This document shows, piece by piece, positions 22,709-30,886 of a DNA stretch of 64,000 bases (position 1 is its first letter; the number at the start of each line of letters is the position of its first letter). A model generated the notes under the pieces. It saw only the letters and a list, made by a program, of their open reading frames with translations. It searched no databases and was not told where the DNA came from. This DNA is from Acetothermia bacterium UBA3571 (lineage in GTDB: Bacteria; Bipolaricaulota; Bipolaricaulia; Bipolaricaulales; Bipolaricaulaceae), in NCBI GenBank assembly GCA_002375995.1, contig DFNI01000011.1, positions 1 to 64,000 on the forward strand. Reading direction: 5' to 3'. The translations under genes were made by a program, and so were the position numbers.

Positions 22709-24943
22709 ATGGCGGTGAAGGATCCGGTATGCGGGATGGAGCTCGAGGCGGCCTCGGCCGCCGAGACCCGGGAGTTCCGGGGAAAGACCTACTACTTCTG
22801 CTCCTCCTCCTGCGCAGATAAGTTCGATAAAGAGCCGGAAAAGTACGCCGGTGCCCCTGGTGGAGGCCATGAACACGGGGAGCACGCTGGGCACAGTGGA
22901 CACGAACATCACGAGTACAAGGCCCATGAGGGCCACGCCGGCCATGCCAAACACGAAGGCATGGGCCACGGGGAACACGGGCACCACGACCATCACGCCC
23001 ACCACGCCCAGATGGTGGCTGACTTCCGCCGCCGGTTCTGGGTCTCCCTAGGCCTCACTGTCCCCATCCTGCTTTTGTCTCCCCTGATCCAAAAATTCTT
23101 GGGCCTCCCCAAGGCTTTGGCCTTCCCGGGAGCTCCCTACCTCCAGCTCGTCCTCGCCTCCGCGGTCTACTTCTATGGCGGCTGGCCCTTCCTCAAGGGC
23201 ATGTGGGATGAGCTCAGAAAAAAGCAGCCGGGGATGATGACCCTGATCGCCCTGGCCATCTCGGTGGCCTACGTGTACTCCGCCGCGGTGGTCCTAGGCC
23301 TTGCGGGCCAGGTCTTCTTCTGGGAGCTGGCCACATTGATCGACGTGATGCTCCTTGGGCACTGGATCGAGATGCGGTCGGTGTTGGGCGCGTCCAAGGC
23401 GCTGGAGGAGCTCGCACGCCTCATGCCTTCTACCGCCCACCTCCTTAAGGATGGAACGGTGGAGGACGTTCCCATCGAGGTCCTGAAACCCGGCGATCGG
23501 GTGCTGGTGAAACCGGGAGAAAAGATCCCCGTGGACGGCATCGTGATCGAGGGGCGCACCACGGTGAACGAGTCCATGCTCACCGGGGAGTCCCGGCCAG
23601 TGGAAAAAGGCGAGGGCGATGAGGTGATCGGCGGTGCGGTGAACGGGGAGTCGGCCATCACCGTGGAGGTCAAGCGCACCGGGGACGAGACGTATCTCGC
23701 GCAAGTGATCGATCTCGTGAGGAAGGCCCAGGAAGCCCGCTCCAAGACCCAGGACCTCGCCAACCGGGCGGCCCTGTGGCTCACTATCATCGCCCTCGGC
23801 GGAGGTGTGGCCACACTCCTCGGGTGGCTGGGGGCTGGGAAGGATTTCAACTTCGCCCTCACCCGGATGGTCACGGTAATGGTGATTGCCTGCCCGCACG
23901 CGCTGGGGCTTGCGATCCCGTTGGTGGTCTCGGTGTCCACTGCCATCGCCGCCCGGCGTGGGTTCCTCATCCGAGATCGCACCGCCTTCGAGCGGGCGCG
24001 CGGGCTTCAGGCAGTGGTGTTCGACAAAACCGGCACCCTCACCCTGGGCCAGTTCGGGGTCACCGACGTGGTGGCCTTCTCCGAGCTCCCCGAGGAAGAA
24101 GTGCTGCGGCTCGCAGCGGCGGTGGAGTCACGCTCCGAGCACCCCATAGCAGCGGGGATCGTGGCCGCCGCCAAAGAACGGAAGATCGAGATCCCCGAAC
24201 CCCAGGACGTGAAGGCCATCCCCGGCCGGGGTGTCGAGGGAAAGCTGGACGGAGAGCCGATCATGGTGGTGAGCCCGAGCTACCTCGCCGAGCAGGGACA
24301 CGATCCCGACGACCCCCGGGTGGCAGAACTCGCCTCCCAGGGGAAGACGGTGGTCTACCTCTTGGTGGACGGGAAACCCATAGGGGCCATCGCCCTCGCG
24401 GACATGATCCGGCCCGAGTCCCGGGAGGCGGTGGAGAAGCTAAAGGGGATGGGCATCAAGGTCATGATGCTCACCGGAGACGCCGAAGAGGTGGCCAAGT
24501 GGGTGGCCGGCGAGTTGGGCCTCGACCACTACTTCGCCCAGGTCCTCCCCCACGAGAAGGCCGAGGTGATCAAGAAGGTGAAGGCTCAAGGGCTTACCGT
24601 GGCCATGGTGGGGGACGGGGTGAACGACGCGCCGGCCCTGGTGGAGGCCGATGTGGGCATTGCCATCGGAGCAGGGACCGATGTGGCCATCGAGTCGGCG
24701 GACATCGTGCTCGTGCGCAACGATCCCCGGGACATCGCGGCGGTTATCAGCCTCGCCCGGGCCACCTACGGGAAGATGGTCCAGAACCTGGGTTGGGCCA
24801 CGGGCTACAACTCCTTCGCCATCCCCATGGCCGCCGGAGCTCTGTACCCGGTGGGGGTGCTGCTTTCGCCGGCGTTGGGGGCGGCGCTGATGGCCCTTTC
24901 CACGGTGATCGTGGCCATCAACGCCCGCCTGCTCAAGGGGTGA
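22709..24943 (+). CDS. CopB-type copper P1B ATPase with N-terminal YHS domain
   Basis: The 744-aa pump starts with a YHS metal-binding domain (DPVCGMELE and YYFCSSSCADKF), then a His-rich segment of about 60 residues with many HxxH/HGHH units, then the P1B core: CPH membrane motif (ACPHALGLAIPL), DKTGTLTLG, SEHPIA, GDGVNDAPAL. CPH plus a His-rich head marks the CopB/IB-3 group, usually Cu exporters. ATG 22709 is used in place of an in-frame TTG at 22703. It is the last gene of the DUF302 operon. The YHS domain resembles the stand-alone protein at 18565. Confidence 0.95.
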   Translation: MAVKDPVCGMELEAASAAETREFRGKTYYFCSSSCADKFDKEPEKYAGAPGGGHEHGEHAGHSGHEHHEYKAHEGHAGHAKHEGMGHGEHGHHDHHAHHAQMVADFRRRFWVSLGLTVPILLLSPLIQKFLGLPKALAFPGAPYLQLVLASAVYFYGGWPFLKGMWDELRKKQPGMMTLIALAISVAYVYSAAVVLGLAGQVFFWELATLIDVMLLGHWIEMRSVLGASKALEELARLMPSTAHLLKDGTVEDVPIEVLKPGDRVLVKPGEKIPVDGIVIEGRTTVNESMLTGESRPVEKGEGDEVIGGAVNGESAITVEVKRTGDETYLAQVIDLVRKAQEARSKTQDLANRAALWLTIIALGGGVATLLGWLGAGKDFNFALTRMVTVMVIACPHALGLAIPLVVSVSTAIAARRGFLIRDRTAFERARGLQAVVFDKTGTLTLGQFGVTDVVAFSELPEEEVLRLAAAVESRSEHPIAAGIVAAAKERKIEIPEPQDVKAIPGRGVEGKLDGEPIMVVSPSYLAEQGHDPDDPRVAELASQGKTVVYLLVDGKPIGAIALADMIRPESREAVEKLKGMGIKVMMLTGDAEEVAKWVAGELGLDHYFAQVLPHEKAEVIKKVKAQGLTVAMVGDGVNDAPALVEADVGIAIGAGTDVAIESADIVLVRNDPRDIAAVISLARATYGKMVQNLGWATGYNSFAIPMAAGALYPVGVLLSPALGAALMALSTVIVAINARLLKG

Positions 24944-24974
24944 CCGATGCCCGCGAAAGGGACCCCGCCCGCTC

Positions 24975-25097
24975 AAGAACACACTGCTCGGGTTGCGTGG
25001 CTCCATAAAGCCGCGCCGCCGGCTCGAGGACCTGGAGCGGGTGCGGGCGGAGGTGCGCCGCCGCACGAGACTGAGGGTTCAGGGCTTTAAGACCTGA
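24975..25097 (+). pseudogene. Remnant of a VapB/AbrB-type antitoxin C-terminus
   Basis: The frame reads KNTLLGLRGSIKPRRRLEDL then ERVRAEVRRR and stops at 25097. The GSIKPxRRxEDxExxR pattern is typical of the tail of many VapB-type antitoxins. There is no start codon or DNA-binding half upstream in this frame. Identification is tentative. Confidence 0.4.
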
Positions 25098-25132
25098 CCC
25101 TGAGAAACCTGACTCGGGCGTTCCGAGGGGCT

Positions 25133-25320
25133 ATGCGGACACTGAGGTTGTCCTTGTTGCTTTTGGGCACGGTGATATCGCAGGAACCTTCGGCTTTTGG
25201 GTCACCGATAAGGAGAACGCTTCACTCCTGGACTCCTTCTACTTCACCCTCGTCACGGTGGCCACCGTGGGCTACGGTGACATCACCCCGCGAACCACCG
25301 CCGGGACATCACCCGCTTAA
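25133..25320 (+). pseudogene. Potassium-channel pore fragment with TVGYGD filter
   Basis: An ATG at 25133 gives MRTLRLSLLLLGTVIS. A one-base shift near 25180 leads to GTFGFWVTDKENASLLDSFY and then FTLVTVATVGYGDITPRTTAG before a TAA at 25320. That is the end of an outer helix, the pore helix and the K+ selectivity filter TVGYGD of a two-TM channel. The inner helix and any RCK domain are missing, so this is a truncated, frameshifted remnant. Confidence 0.75.
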
Positions 25321-25349
25321 GCTGCTGTGCCGAGTGACCGGTGCTTGGG

Positions 25350-25381
25350 TTGACCTGGCACCGTGGTGCAGGGTTTATAGT
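25350..25381 (+). promoter_or_regulatory. MerR-type promoter with dyad operator in an extended spacer
   Basis: TTGACC (25350-25355) and TATAGT (25376-25381) are 20 bp apart, longer than the usual 17. Between them lies a dyad ACCTGGCACC-GT-GGTGCAGGGT (25353-25374) of the form ACCxxGCACCxxGGTGCxxGGT. Over-long spacers with an internal dyad are the hallmark of MerR-family activated promoters. The -10 ends 9 nt before the merR ATG, so the transcript would be nearly leaderless. Confidence 0.8.
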
Positions 25382-25390
25382 GGATAGCTG

Positions 25391-25804
25391 ATGGAGTATC
25401 TGACGGTGGGACAATTGGCGGAGCGGGCAGGGGTGAAGAGATCTGCCCTGCGTTACTACGAGCGGCGAGGCCTTCTCCTCCCAGCACGGCGAAGCCCATC
25501 CGGTTACCGCCTGTACCTGCCCGACGCTGTGTCCACCGTGGTGTTCATAAAGAGGGCCCAGGGTCTCGGCTTCTCCCTGGGCGAGATCGCAGAGCTCCTC
25601 GCATTGCGCCGTGCCCCAGCTCTCCCGCGGGATCGGGTGCGCATGCTGGCTGCGGAAAAGCTCCAAGAAGTAAGGCGAAGGATCGCGGCCCTGCGGGAGC
25701 TTGAAGCGGCTTTGGAAGGACTCCTCGAGGCCTGTGAGAGGTCCGGGGATCCCCGCAGTTGTCCCATTCTCTCGGCATTGGAAGTAATAAGGAGATGCGA
25801 TTGA
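25391..25804 (+). CDS. MerR-family transcriptional regulator
   Basis: This 137-aa regulator has the MerR winged helix (TVGQLAERAGVKRSALRYYERRGLL and SGYRLY), a long dimerisation helix, and a C-terminal effector loop with C115 and C124 (ACERSGDPRSCPIL), as in ZntR/MerR-like thiol or metal sensors. The first sensor cysteine of many ZntR/CueR proteins near the start of the dimer helix is not obvious, so the ligand may be a thiol-reactive compound or metal bound by two Cys. It is probably autoregulated through 25350-25381 and is translationally coupled to the CPVC protein. Confidence 0.92.
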   Translation: MEYLTVGQLAERAGVKRSALRYYERRGLLLPARRSPSGYRLYLPDAVSTVVFIKRAQGLGFSLGEIAELLALRRAPALPRDRVRMLAAEKLQEVRRRIAALRELEAALEGLLEACERSGDPRSCPILSALEVIRRCD

Positions 25805-26052
25805 TCGAGATCTTCAGCGCGGGTTGCCCGGTCTGTGAGGAAATTGTCAAGCGGATCAGCGAGATCGGCTGCGACGCCCGTGAGATTCGTGTCCTTGACA
25901 TGCGCGATCCCCAGGTGGCCCAGCGAGCGAATGAGTTGGGGATCCGGGCGGTCCCGGCGGTAGTGATCGACGGGAAGCTCGCCGACTGTTGTGCCGACGC
26001 TGGACCGGATCTAGCCACCCTCAGAAGCCTGGTCCCGGGCCGCGAGAAATAG
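25795..26052 (+). CDS. Thioredoxin-like protein with CPVC motif
   Basis: The small protein (85 aa) starts MRLIEIFSAGCPVCEEIV, a glutaredoxin/thioredoxin-like fold with a CPVC active site (C11-C14), a cis-Pro loop (GIRAVPAVVIDG) and a terminal DCC. The ATG at 25795 lies immediately after AAGGAG; TTG at 25801 has better spacing and may be the real start. It overlaps merR by 10 nt. It likely reduces or shuttles thiols or metals as the MerR target. Confidence 0.88.
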   Translation: MRLIEIFSAGCPVCEEIVKRISEIGCDAREIRVLDMRDPQVAQRANELGIRAVPAVVIDGKLADCCADAGPDLATLRSLVPGREK

Positions 26053-26429
26053 GTCAAGCTGCGGCGTTTCCACGGGGCCTCCGTCTCTCCTCTAAAACTT
26101 TTCCGCTCGGAAGTTATAAAATGAATTTCAAAAACGTTTTCGACTTTGCATTGGCCGAAATCGCTGGAACGGGGAGGTTTATATGAGAAAACCGTTTCCG
26201 GATAAGACGAGGTCCACGAGCCCACAAACGGATAACTCCGTACCGTCCCGCTCCGTCGACGCGGACCCGGGGCACTTCCCACCCCACTCCACGCGGCTCC
26301 GCCTCCACTTATCCAGCATGTCCGTTCAGCAAGCCCCGGGGGCACGGTGATCATCGGTGCCCCGTGGCGACACAAGCTACGCCTGAAGCGCGCTTTTACG
26401 CGGTGCAGATCACAAAAAGGAGGTTTGAA
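26053..26429. other. 377-bp intergenic region with possible small ORFs
   Basis: No recognised gene. TATAAA at 26116-26121 and the palindrome AAAACGTTTT at 26131-26140 may be promoter elements. Two tiny frames occur: 26121-26186 (21 codons, starting MNFKNVFDFALAE) and 26183-26350 (55 codons, ATG preceded by GGGGAGG, product Pro/Ser-rich and basic). The second has a good ribosome site but a composition more like non-coding DNA. Confidence 0.35.
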
Positions 26430-27048
26430 ATGCGTTTACGAGGTTTTACAGCAGTAGGGATGGCGATGCTGTTCCTTCTTTCCGGCCTCCCCCTCACAGC
26501 ACAATCGCCCTCCTCGAGCTCAGCACCACCGCCCGTCTCGATCTGGTTTTCCGTGCCCTCGGAGTTGGAGAGGCTGAGGGGAGAATTGGAGAGGGAGTTG
26601 AGCCAGCGGTTCCGAGAAGCAGGTGAGGGGCTGGGCGTGCCGTTGCCCAGGAACAATCCCGTTCCGGGGATGTCCATCGGGATCTTCCCCGACGGGACAT
26701 TCGCTGCGGTGGTACCTGCCCGGGGCTTGGCGAGCCTTCCATCTGTCCTCCGTGGGAGAACGACCTTGGGGTTGCTTTACCTTTCGGCCCCCGGGGGTCA
26801 GCTCCCGAGCGGCTTTTATAGGATGGAGCTTAGCTATGGTCCTAGGAGTCAAGTCATTCTCACCGGGGTGGCTGTAGGGGGGACGGTCCCGCACCTTCGC
26901 CTTCCCGGCTTTCCTCGAGGACAACTCTGGGGGAGACGCCGCCCCATCAAGTACCCGGTTGCAGTGGAAGCCCGTACCGAGCGGAGGCGAAGTCTGTGTC
27001 TCCGTAACCGTGGGCAAGATCTCGGTGGTCGTCTGCATCCGCTGGTGA
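26430..27048 (+). pseudogene. Exported protein of unknown function, frameshifted in a G6 run
   Basis: The ATG follows AAAAAGGAGG. A signal peptide (residues 1-22, ending LPLTAQS) leads into a short linker and a domain with PVPGMSIGIFPDGTFAAVV, a beta-rich profile; family unknown. At the homopolymer GGGGGG (26878-26883) the other frame gives a better continuation (FAFPAFLEDNSGGD, then EVCVSVTVGKISVVVCIRW) and stops at 27046-27048, 20 bp before a terminator. Without the shift the frame runs through the terminator to 27143 with low-quality sequence. Either a natural frameshift or a base-count error in the G run; the reconstructed protein has about 205 aa. Confidence 0.65.
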
Positions 27049-27067
27049 GCACCCCGGTGCAACGCCA

Positions 27068-27098
27068 AAAGGGGGAGGTACCTGCCTCCCCCTTTCTC
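27068..27098 (+). terminator. Intrinsic terminator
   Basis: AAAGGGGGAGG (27068-27078) pairs perfectly with CCTCCCCCTTT (27085-27095) around a TACCTG loop, followed by CTCTC. The A/T ends of the stem supply the U-run. It follows the exported-protein gene by 20 bp. The 200 bp from 27099 to the HIT gene shows nothing else. Confidence 0.8.
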
Positions 27099-27295
27099 TC
27101 GAAGGCTTGGCAGCGGGTGGCCGGACGGGGGCTCGAGGCGTGATGTCTCAGGGATGTGTACGGGAGAAGTCCGAAGTTGACCCCCTGGAGTGCGTCCACC
27201 GGGGGTTTGCGGGAAAAAGCGGGCAACGGCCACGCCGGTGGCCATCCGCGGGAAGTCCCTCGATCGCTGTTTCCCCTCCGGCCCTGAACCCGCGG

Positions 27296-27757
27296 TCATC
27301 GTGGGCCCCTGGGGCCGGGAAGGCAATCCGGTGGGCCCTGATCGAGGCGTTCCCTGATCTTCTCGGCGATGCGGTCCAGTTCGGTCTTCCGGGCAGCCCT
27401 TCTTCCCGGAGTGGCTTCCCCGTAATAGGGGATGACGTGGACATGCAGGTGGAAGACTTCCTGGCCCGCGGCGCGGTCGTTAAGCTGCACGATGCGTATC
27501 CCCGCGGCCCCCAAAGCCTCCCGCAGTGCCCCGGCGATCCTCCGTGCCGTGATGAACACCCGTGCTACTTCGGCCTCGGGAAGCTCCCAAATGTGGGCGT
27601 AATGGCGTTTAGGGATCACCAAGGTGTGCCCTTCGTTTATGGGCCTAATATCCAAGAAGGCGAGCACTCCCTCGTTCTCATACACTACGCTCGCCGGGGC
27701 TTCGCCACGCACGATCCGGCAAAAGACGCAGTCCTCCAGAGATTTTGCCCGTGACAT
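27296..27757 (-). CDS. HIT-family nucleotide hydrolase
   Basis: HIT proteins hydrolyse AMP-linked compounds such as AMP-NH2 or Ap4A. The 153-aa product has the Hint-like CVFCRIVRGEAPASVVYEN start with two zinc-site cysteines, GHTLVIPKRH, and the histidine triad HLHVHVIP. The ATG at 27757 is chosen since the conserved region starts there; an upstream in-frame ATG at 27802 adds 15 residues. A separate small gene pair with the DUF151 nuclease lies upstream on the same strand. Confidence 0.93.
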   Translation of the reverse strand: MSRAKSLEDCVFCRIVRGEAPASVVYENEGVLAFLDIRPINEGHTLVIPKRHYAHIWELPEAEVARVFITARRIAGALREALGAAGIRIVQLNDRAAGQEVFHLHVHVIPYYGEATPGRRAARKTELDRIAEKIRERLDQGPPDCLPGPRGPR

Positions 27758-27805
27758 GTCGTCCACGATTTTTAGCTGCCACGTGAGAAACTTGGGCGTC
27801 AAAGA

Positions 27806-28231
27806 CTATGGAGGGGGCAGATTGAGGTCCGGCAGTTCCTGGGCCAATTCCTCGAAGAGATCGTCCTCGATGAAAATAGGAGAGCTCATCCGCAAGGCCA
27901 AGGCCACCGAATCGGAGGGACGGGCGTCTACCTTGCGGATTTTCCCAGAAGGAAGGCGGAGCCATAGGTGGGCGTAGCATACCCCCTCCACCACATCCAC
28001 CAATACCACTCTATCCAGGGAACATCCCAAAGAATCAAGGAGCGCTTTCATGAGATCGTGGGTGAACGGGCGTGGCGGAGGCGTCCCCTGGAGGTGGAGG
28101 AGGATGGCCATCGCCTCCGGTGCACCGATCCTGAGGGTGATGTAACGGGGAACTACCAGATCTTTCAATAGAAGTATAGGTGCATTAGCTTCGCGATCGA
28201 ACGCGATCCCCCCGACCACAAGTTCTCTCAT
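27806..28231 (-). CDS. Bifunctional nuclease family protein (DUF151)
   Basis: The 141-aa protein matches DUF151: ILLLKDLVVPRYITLRIGAPEAMAI, then PRPFTHDLMKALLDSLG, and the diagnostic DARPSDSVALALRMSSPIFI. Members are described as nucleases (RNase and DNase activity in plant homologues), role in bacteria unclear. GGGGGATG precedes the ATG at 28231; an upstream ATG at 28321 adds 30 residues without family similarity. It precedes the HIT gene by 48 nt. Confidence 0.92.
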   Translation of the reverse strand: MRELVVGGIAFDREANAPILLLKDLVVPRYITLRIGAPEAMAILLHLQGTPPPRPFTHDLMKALLDSLGCSLDRVVLVDVVEGVCYAHLWLRLPSGKIRKVDARPSDSVALALRMSSPIFIEDDLFEELAQELPDLNLPPP

Positions 28232-28341
28232 GTGACATCCCCCGCCAATATAAGTCTCCCCACTTTCGAGGCTAGCGCAATATCCCCGAAACTCATTGTC
28301 CATTATAGCGGCCCTTCCCACCCCTTTCTGCTCTTTCGCCC

Positions 28342-28371
28342 TTGACAGCGATGAGAAAAGCGATGTACATT
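28342..28371 (+). promoter_or_regulatory. Likely sigma-70-type promoter of the YbjN-like gene
   Basis: Perfect -35 TTGACA (28342-28347) and TACATT (28366-28371) with an 18-bp spacer; GGGAGGTGG and AAAGG precede the ATG at 28407. Confidence 0.7.
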
Positions 28372-28406
28372 GATTTATTCAAAAATCTTCGGGAGGTGGA
28401 GAAAGG

Positions 28407-28919
28407 ATGCGAGGCTGGGTTTCAGTGTTATTGACAGGGCTGTTGGTGTCGCTGGTTGTGGTCCCCACGCTGGGTGCAAAGAGGTGCGAGTGGATCTACC
28501 AAGGAGACGACAACCTGGAGGCCACCGAACTCCTCGCCGAGTTCCTGGAGGATCACGAGGTGGACGTGTACTCGGTGCGGGATTACTTCGTGGTGGTACA
28601 GGACAGGTTCAAGGTACTATTAGAGCCGAAGATGTCCACTGATGGGCTCGATCGCGTTGTCGCCCATGTGATCTTTTCGGTAAAGGATTTCTATAAGGGC
28701 TCCCGCACCCTCCTCAATTTCGTTAACGGTTTAAACCAAAAGTACAACATCGGTGCCTTTTACATAAATGAAGACGGCGACTTCGCGTTTCAGACGCAGC
28801 TAACCTTCCTCGATCATGTGTGCTGGGACGAGTTGGGCGCGTTTGTAGAGTGGGTGAACAAAAGCTTGTACGCCATTATAAAGGTCAATGAGGATGATTT
28901 CACGAAATATCTGAAATGA
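28407..28919 (+). CDS. Exported YbjN-like protein
   Basis: The 170-aa product has a signal peptide (about 1-23, ending TLGA) and a YbjN-like alpha/beta domain (YbjN/type III secretion chaperone fold): LLAEFLEDHEVDVYSVRDYF, HVIFSVKDFYKGSRTLLNFVNGLN, YINEDGDFAFQTQLTF and a final helix FVEWVNKSL. Family members are often cytosolic; export here is notable. It has its own promoter and converges with polX, 5 nt apart. Function unknown. Confidence 0.75.
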   Translation: MRGWVSVLLTGLLVSLVVVPTLGAKRCEWIYQGDDNLEATELLAEFLEDHEVDVYSVRDYFVVVQDRFKVLLEPKMSTDGLDRVVAHVIFSVKDFYKGSRTLLNFVNGLNQKYNIGAFYINEDGDFAFQTQLTFLDHVCWDELGAFVEWVNKSLYAIIKVNEDDFTKYLK

Positions 28920-28924
28920 CGGCG

Positions 28925-30628
28925 CTATTTCAGTATTCCTAAGAGCTTCTCCCAGGGGAGGGTGTTGATCACGTCCTCCGCCTCGGCCCAGCCGCGGCGG
29001 GCCGTGAGGACCCCGTAGCGCATGAATCGCAGATGATCGGGGTGATGGGCATCGGTGCCCAACGCCAGCTTCACCCCGGTGTCGATGGCCTCCCGGATGT
29101 GTTCGGCACACAGATCCAGGCGCTGGGGGTTGGCATTCACCTCGAGGATCGTCCCATATTTAGCCGCCCGGCGGAACACTTCTTCCCAATCCACATCATA
29201 GGCCGAGCGCTCGCCGATGAGGCGGCCGCTGGGGTGGGCGATGATGTCCACGTCTTCGTTCTCAATGGCCGAAAGGATTCTTTTCGTCATGTCCTTCTTC
29301 GGCATCCGCATATGGGTATGTACCGCCGCCACCACCACATCCAGCTCCCGTAAAAGCTCCCGGGGAACGTCGATGGTGCCGTCGGGGAGGATATTGGCCT
29401 CGATTCCGCAAAGGAGTCTAAAGCCTTTTAACTTCCGATTGAGCTCCTGGATCGCTTCCATTTGCCGCACGAGCTCTTCAGGGCCCAGCCCGGGGATCGC
29501 CTGGGCGAAGCGGAAGTGGTCCACGATGGCGATGTAACGGTAACCTAGCTCCATGCCGGCCTGTGCCATCTCCTCCAGCGACCCTTTGCCGTCGGACCAG
29601 TTGGTGTGGACGTGGAGGTCCCCCAGGATCTGGTCGGGCTCGACAAGCTTGGGGAGCTTTCCCTCCTCGGCTGCCTGGATTTCCCCGCGGTCCTCCCGCA
29701 GTTCCGGCGGTATCCAGGGAAGTCCCAAGGCTTTGTAGACTTCCGCCTCATCGCGGCCGGCTACCCGCTCTTTCCCTTTGAACACCCCGTATTCGTTGAG
29801 CTTGAAGCCTAGGGAAACCGCTCGCTCCCGCAGGCGGATGTTGTGGGCCTGGGATCCGGTGAAGTACTGGAGCGCGGCCCCGAACGATTCGGCAGGCACG
29901 ATCCGCAGGTCCACCTGGATACCGTCGGCCAAACGCACCGATGTTTTCTTCGGTCCCTTCGCTAACACTTCCTCAACATCCGGAAGGGAGGCGAAGGTGT
30001 CGGACGCCTCTTCTGGGCGATCGGATATCCCGAGGATGTCGATATCGCCAATGGTCTCCTTCCCGCGGCGGAGGGACCCGGCGATCTCTACCGCCTTGAA
30101 GAGGCCGCTTTCCCGGAGCTTCTCCCGGATCCCCTCGGCCAGCGGAAGGGCATAGCCGAGGAGCACCCGCTTCTCCGTCCTCCTGGCCTCAGCCAGGCCC
30201 CGCAGGATCTTTTCCTCTACCTTGGGCCCAAGGCCTGGCACGGTGCGGATGCGGTGCTCCCGGGCGGCCCGCTCGAGGTCGTCCAAGTTCTTCACCCCCA
30301 GATGCTCATAGAGCAATTTGGCGATTTTCGGCCCCACCCCCTCCACTTGGGTAAGGGAGTAAAGGTCCACGGGGAGTTTCTTCTTGAGCTCCTCGTGGTA
30401 GCGGAGCCTCCCGGTTTTCACAATCTCTTCGATTTTGTCGGCGATGGATTTCCCCACCCCCGGAAGCTCCGTCACCCTTCCCTCACGCACCAGGTCCTCG
30501 ATGGGGACGGGACAGGATTCCACCGCCTGCGCGGCCCGGCGGTAGGCCCGGGGCTTGAACTCCACCCCCTCTAACTCCAGGAGGTCCGCGACTTCATAGA
30601 GGATTTGGGCGACCTTCCGGTTCTGCAT
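28925..30628 (-). CDS. polX: Family X DNA polymerase with PHP exonuclease domain (PolX)
   Basis: PolX fills short gaps in base-excision repair and uses its PHP domain for 3'-5' exonuclease and AP-endonuclease activity. The 567-aa protein has an N-terminal helix-hairpin-helix region (VTELPGVGKSIADKIEEIV and QVEGVGPKIAKLLYEHLG), a nucleotidyltransferase core (GSLRRGKETIGDIDIL, near residue 190) and a C-terminal PHP domain (GDLHVHTNWSDGKG near 340, IVDHF, AHPSGRLIGERS, LGTDAHHPDHL) with all metal ligands apparent. Full length. The small DUF6485 gene lies 3 nt upstream, so they are probably cotranscribed. Confidence 0.97.
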   Translation of the reverse strand: MQNRKVAQILYEVADLLELEGVEFKPRAYRRAAQAVESCPVPIEDLVREGRVTELPGVGKSIADKIEEIVKTGRLRYHEELKKKLPVDLYSLTQVEGVGPKIAKLLYEHLGVKNLDDLERAAREHRIRTVPGLGPKVEEKILRGLAEARRTEKRVLLGYALPLAEGIREKLRESGLFKAVEIAGSLRRGKETIGDIDILGISDRPEEASDTFASLPDVEEVLAKGPKKTSVRLADGIQVDLRIVPAESFGAALQYFTGSQAHNIRLRERAVSLGFKLNEYGVFKGKERVAGRDEAEVYKALGLPWIPPELREDRGEIQAAEEGKLPKLVEPDQILGDLHVHTNWSDGKGSLEEMAQAGMELGYRYIAIVDHFRFAQAIPGLGPEELVRQMEAIQELNRKLKGFRLLCGIEANILPDGTIDVPRELLRELDVVVAAVHTHMRMPKKDMTKRILSAIENEDVDIIAHPSGRLIGERSAYDVDWEEVFRRAAKYGTILEVNANPQRLDLCAEHIREAIDTGVKLALGTDAHHPDHLRFMRYGVLTARRGWAEAEDVINTLPWEKLLGILK

Positions 30629-30631
30629 CCC

Positions 30632-30835
30632 TCAAGCTCCCCCGTAAAGTTGGGCGAAGCGGCGAAAAGAGCGGTCGTAGGTGCGTTCCACCTCTGGAGG
30701 GAAGCAACAGGCCGGAAGCTCCTGATGCGCGAGATGGTAATGAAGACACTCGCAACAGATACCCTTCCGCGGACAATTTGGCCAAGTGCAGGGACACCTC
30801 TCAAGGTTCCGAGCCTGGTTCACGCACTCCGCCAT
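30632..30835 (-). CDS. DUF6485-like small cysteine-rich protein (67 aa)
   Basis: The 67-aa protein begins MAECVNQARNLERCPCTWPNC and continues RKGICCECLHYHLAHQELPACC; about nine Cys with His suggest one or two zinc or Fe-S sites. I recall this pattern as DUF6485, unknown role. AAGGAGG sits directly before the ATG at 30835. It precedes polX by 3 nt. Confidence 0.85.
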   Translation of the reverse strand: MAECVNQARNLERCPCTWPNCPRKGICCECLHYHLAHQELPACCFPPEVERTYDRSFRRFAQLYGGA

Positions 30836-30871
30836 GGGGCCTCCTTTCCGGGTCTTGAGTTTGTGCTTGGG

Positions 30872-30877
30872 TATAAT
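30872..30877 (+). promoter_or_regulatory. -10 element of the phosphatase-superfamily gene
   Basis: Consensus TATAAT ends 9 nt before the ATG at 30887, so the mRNA would be nearly leaderless. No convincing -35 lies 17 bp upstream. Confidence 0.5.
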
Positions 30878-30886
30878 GCGCAAGCT

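Noticed and set aside
24947..25090. Small frame starting ATGCCCGCGAAA after the CopB gene
   Set aside because: Ala/Pro/Gly-rich low-complexity product; the overlapping frame carries the more meaningful antitoxin-like tail.
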